DNA of 64,000 bases. It comes from Nocardioides sp. IC4_145. Its GTDB lineage: Bacteria; Actinomycetota; Actinomycetes; Propionibacteriales; Nocardioidaceae. The stretch covers positions 1-64,000 of the forward strand of contig NZ_JAANMS010000006.1 of NCBI RefSeq assembly GCF_011250565.1, written 5' to 3'. Below, in pieces: positions 61,723-64,000 of this stretch; positions within the stretch are counted from its first letter, which is position 1, and every line of letters begins with the position of its first letter. Below the pieces are notes generated by a model. It had not been told where the DNA came from, made no database searches, and saw only the letters and a list, made by a program, of their open reading frames with translations. The translations under genes were made by a program, and so were the position numbers.

Positions 61723-62316
61723 CTAGGTCTGTGGTGCGGTGCTGCTGTCCGGGGGCGGGACCATCGGCTGGCCGGCGCTGAGCCCGCGCTCGGCGTTGAT
61801 GAGGTCCGAGAGCCACCGGACCTCGCGCTCGACCGACTCCACCCCGTGCCGTTGGAGCTCGGCCGCGTAGCGGTCGACCTCCTTCTCGGTCATCCGCAGC
61901 TCGCGCTGGACGCGGTCGAGCCGCTCCTGGAGGCGGATGCGGCGGCCCTCGAGCACGCGCAGCCGGATCTCCATGTCGGTGCGACCGAAGAACGCGAACC
62001 GGATGTCGAAGTTGTCGTCCTCCCACGCGGCCGGGCCCACCTCGGACATGAGGCGCTCGAACTCGCGGGTCCCGGCCTCGGTGACCTGGTAGACGATCCG
62101 GGGCCGGCGGCTGGTGGTGACCGTGCTGCTGGTGGACTCCTCGATGAGGTTGCCGCGCAGCATCTTCTTCAGCGTCGGGTAGAGCGAGCCGTACGACAGG
62201 ACCCGTCCCCACCCGAGCATGAGGTTCAGCCGCTTGCGCAGCTCGTAGCCGTGCATGGGTCCCTCGTGCAGCAGTCCGAGGACCGCCAGCTCGATGGTCT
62301 CCCCACGTCGTGACAT
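61723..62316 (-). CDS. PadR-family transcriptional regulator
   Basis: A 197-residue regulator from ATG 62316 (MSRRGETIELAVLGLLHEGPMHGYELRKRL); an upstream ATG at 62355 would include the putative operator. The winged helix covers residues 1-100 (VLSYGSLYPTLKKMLRGNLIEE and RPRIVYQVTEAGTREFERLM). A C-terminal coiled-coil dimer region follows (LEGRRIRLQERLDRVQRELRMTEKEVDRYAAELQ). It probably regulates itself and ino1 downstream. Confidence 0.92.
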   Translation of the reverse strand: MSRRGETIELAVLGLLHEGPMHGYELRKRLNLMLGWGRVLSYGSLYPTLKKMLRGNLIEESTSSTVTTSRRPRIVYQVTEAGTREFERLMSEVGPAAWEDDNFDIRFAFFGRTDMEIRLRVLEGRRIRLQERLDRVQRELRMTEKEVDRYAAELQRHGVESVEREVRWLSDLINAERGLSAGQPMVPPPDSSTAPQT

Positions 62317-62322
62317 GCGACG

Positions 62323-62335
62323 TATCGTAGCGATA
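62323..62335. promoter_or_regulatory. Putative padR operator
   Basis: TATCG-TAG-CGATA at 62323-62335 is an inverted repeat just upstream of the padR start, followed by an AT-rich ATATC. Its placement suggests autoregulation by the PadR protein. The palindrome is short, so this is tentative. Confidence 0.45.
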
Positions 62336-62498
62336 TATCCGTGGGTTGCGAACACCCGACCTATCGGACCTGCGCAGGGGTCTCCCGATGGCCCGGATGC
62401 GTACCCTGTCCTGCGGCGCGGCCCCGTCCGGCACGGTCCGCCCGGCCCGGTGCGAGGTCAGCGCCGAGCCGTCGTACGCCGACAGGAGAAGCACCAGC

Positions 62499-64000
<1,502 letters not shown>

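Overview
The window is about 64 kb of very high G+C actinobacterial chromosome centred on the replication origin. The gene order (gyrA-gyrB-dciA-recF-gnd-dnaN / dnaA / rpmH-rnpA-yidD-yidC-jag-rsmG-parA-parB, then trx, sigM, murJ and pcnA; on the other arm fhaA-fhaB-pstP-rodA-pbpA-pknA-pknB, crgA, ppiA) is the core synteny block shared by Mycobacterium, Streptomyces and relatives. The G+C richness, many GTG starts, tRNA placement, AbiEi-DUF559 protein and palindromic interspersed repeats suggest Nocardioides or another Nocardioidaceae. That genus call is an inference. No phage, IS element or CRISPR array is visible.

Layout, left to right. 1-4.6 kb: Entner-Doudoroff/pentose phosphate entry genes edd and zwf, divergent from a ROK regulator. 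4.7-8.5 kb: small membrane proteins, a large membrane protein with a DUF4185-like end, and a DUF309 protein. 8.7-17.8 kb: tRNA-Leu, then a tightly coupled envelope-growth operon of two FHA proteins, PP2C phosphatase, RodA, a class B PBP and two Ser/Thr kinases with PASTA domains. 17.8-26 kb: DUF881, an internally duplicated CrgA, rhomboid protease, cyclophilin, a helical-repeat protein, acyltransferase, patatin, DUF3817, SURF1 and a lipoprotein. 26-36.2 kb: tRNA-Ala, a 42-residue DLW-39-type protein, tRNA-Ile, DUF3566, gyrA, gyrB, dciA, recF, gnd and dnaN, all leftward. 36.2-39.7 kb: origin region; an ohr/ohrR peroxide-resistance pair lies between dnaN and dnaA, and DnaA-box-like sites occur on both sides of dnaA. 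39.7-45 kb: rpmH to parB, all rightward, with three parS sites inside coding sequence. 45-49.5 kb: PlsC-like acyltransferase, alanine-type aminotransferase, GNAT protein, thioredoxin and thioredoxin reductase. 49.6-58.6 kb: anti-sigma-like protein, SigM-like ECF sigma, a membrane pseudokinase, MurJ, DUF6049 protein and, divergently, pcnA. 58.7-64 kb: SRPBCC protein, AbiEi-DUF559 protein, ino1, a PadR regulator and the start of a bifunctional PBP (ponA-type), which runs off the right edge.

How it fits together. Genes left of dnaA read leftward and genes right of it mostly read rightward, as expected for transcription away from a bidirectional origin. Replication (dnaA, dnaN, recF, gyrAB, dciA), segregation (parAB and parS) and envelope growth (RodA, PBPs, PknA/B, FhaA/B, PstP, MurJ, pseudokinase, CrgA, YidC) sit together. 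FhaA and the pseudokinase/MurJ pair lie about 43 kb apart but form one signalling module in mycobacteria.

Nothing here is clearly a new defence or metabolic system. The less ordinary signals are a family of CAATTG/GTCGAC inverted units in three intergenic regions, overlapping alternative hairpins between crgA and the rhomboid gene, the ohr/ohrR insertion at the origin, the duplicated CrgA, a pseudokinase encoded separately from MurJ, and an apparent excess of the heptamer GTACGCC.
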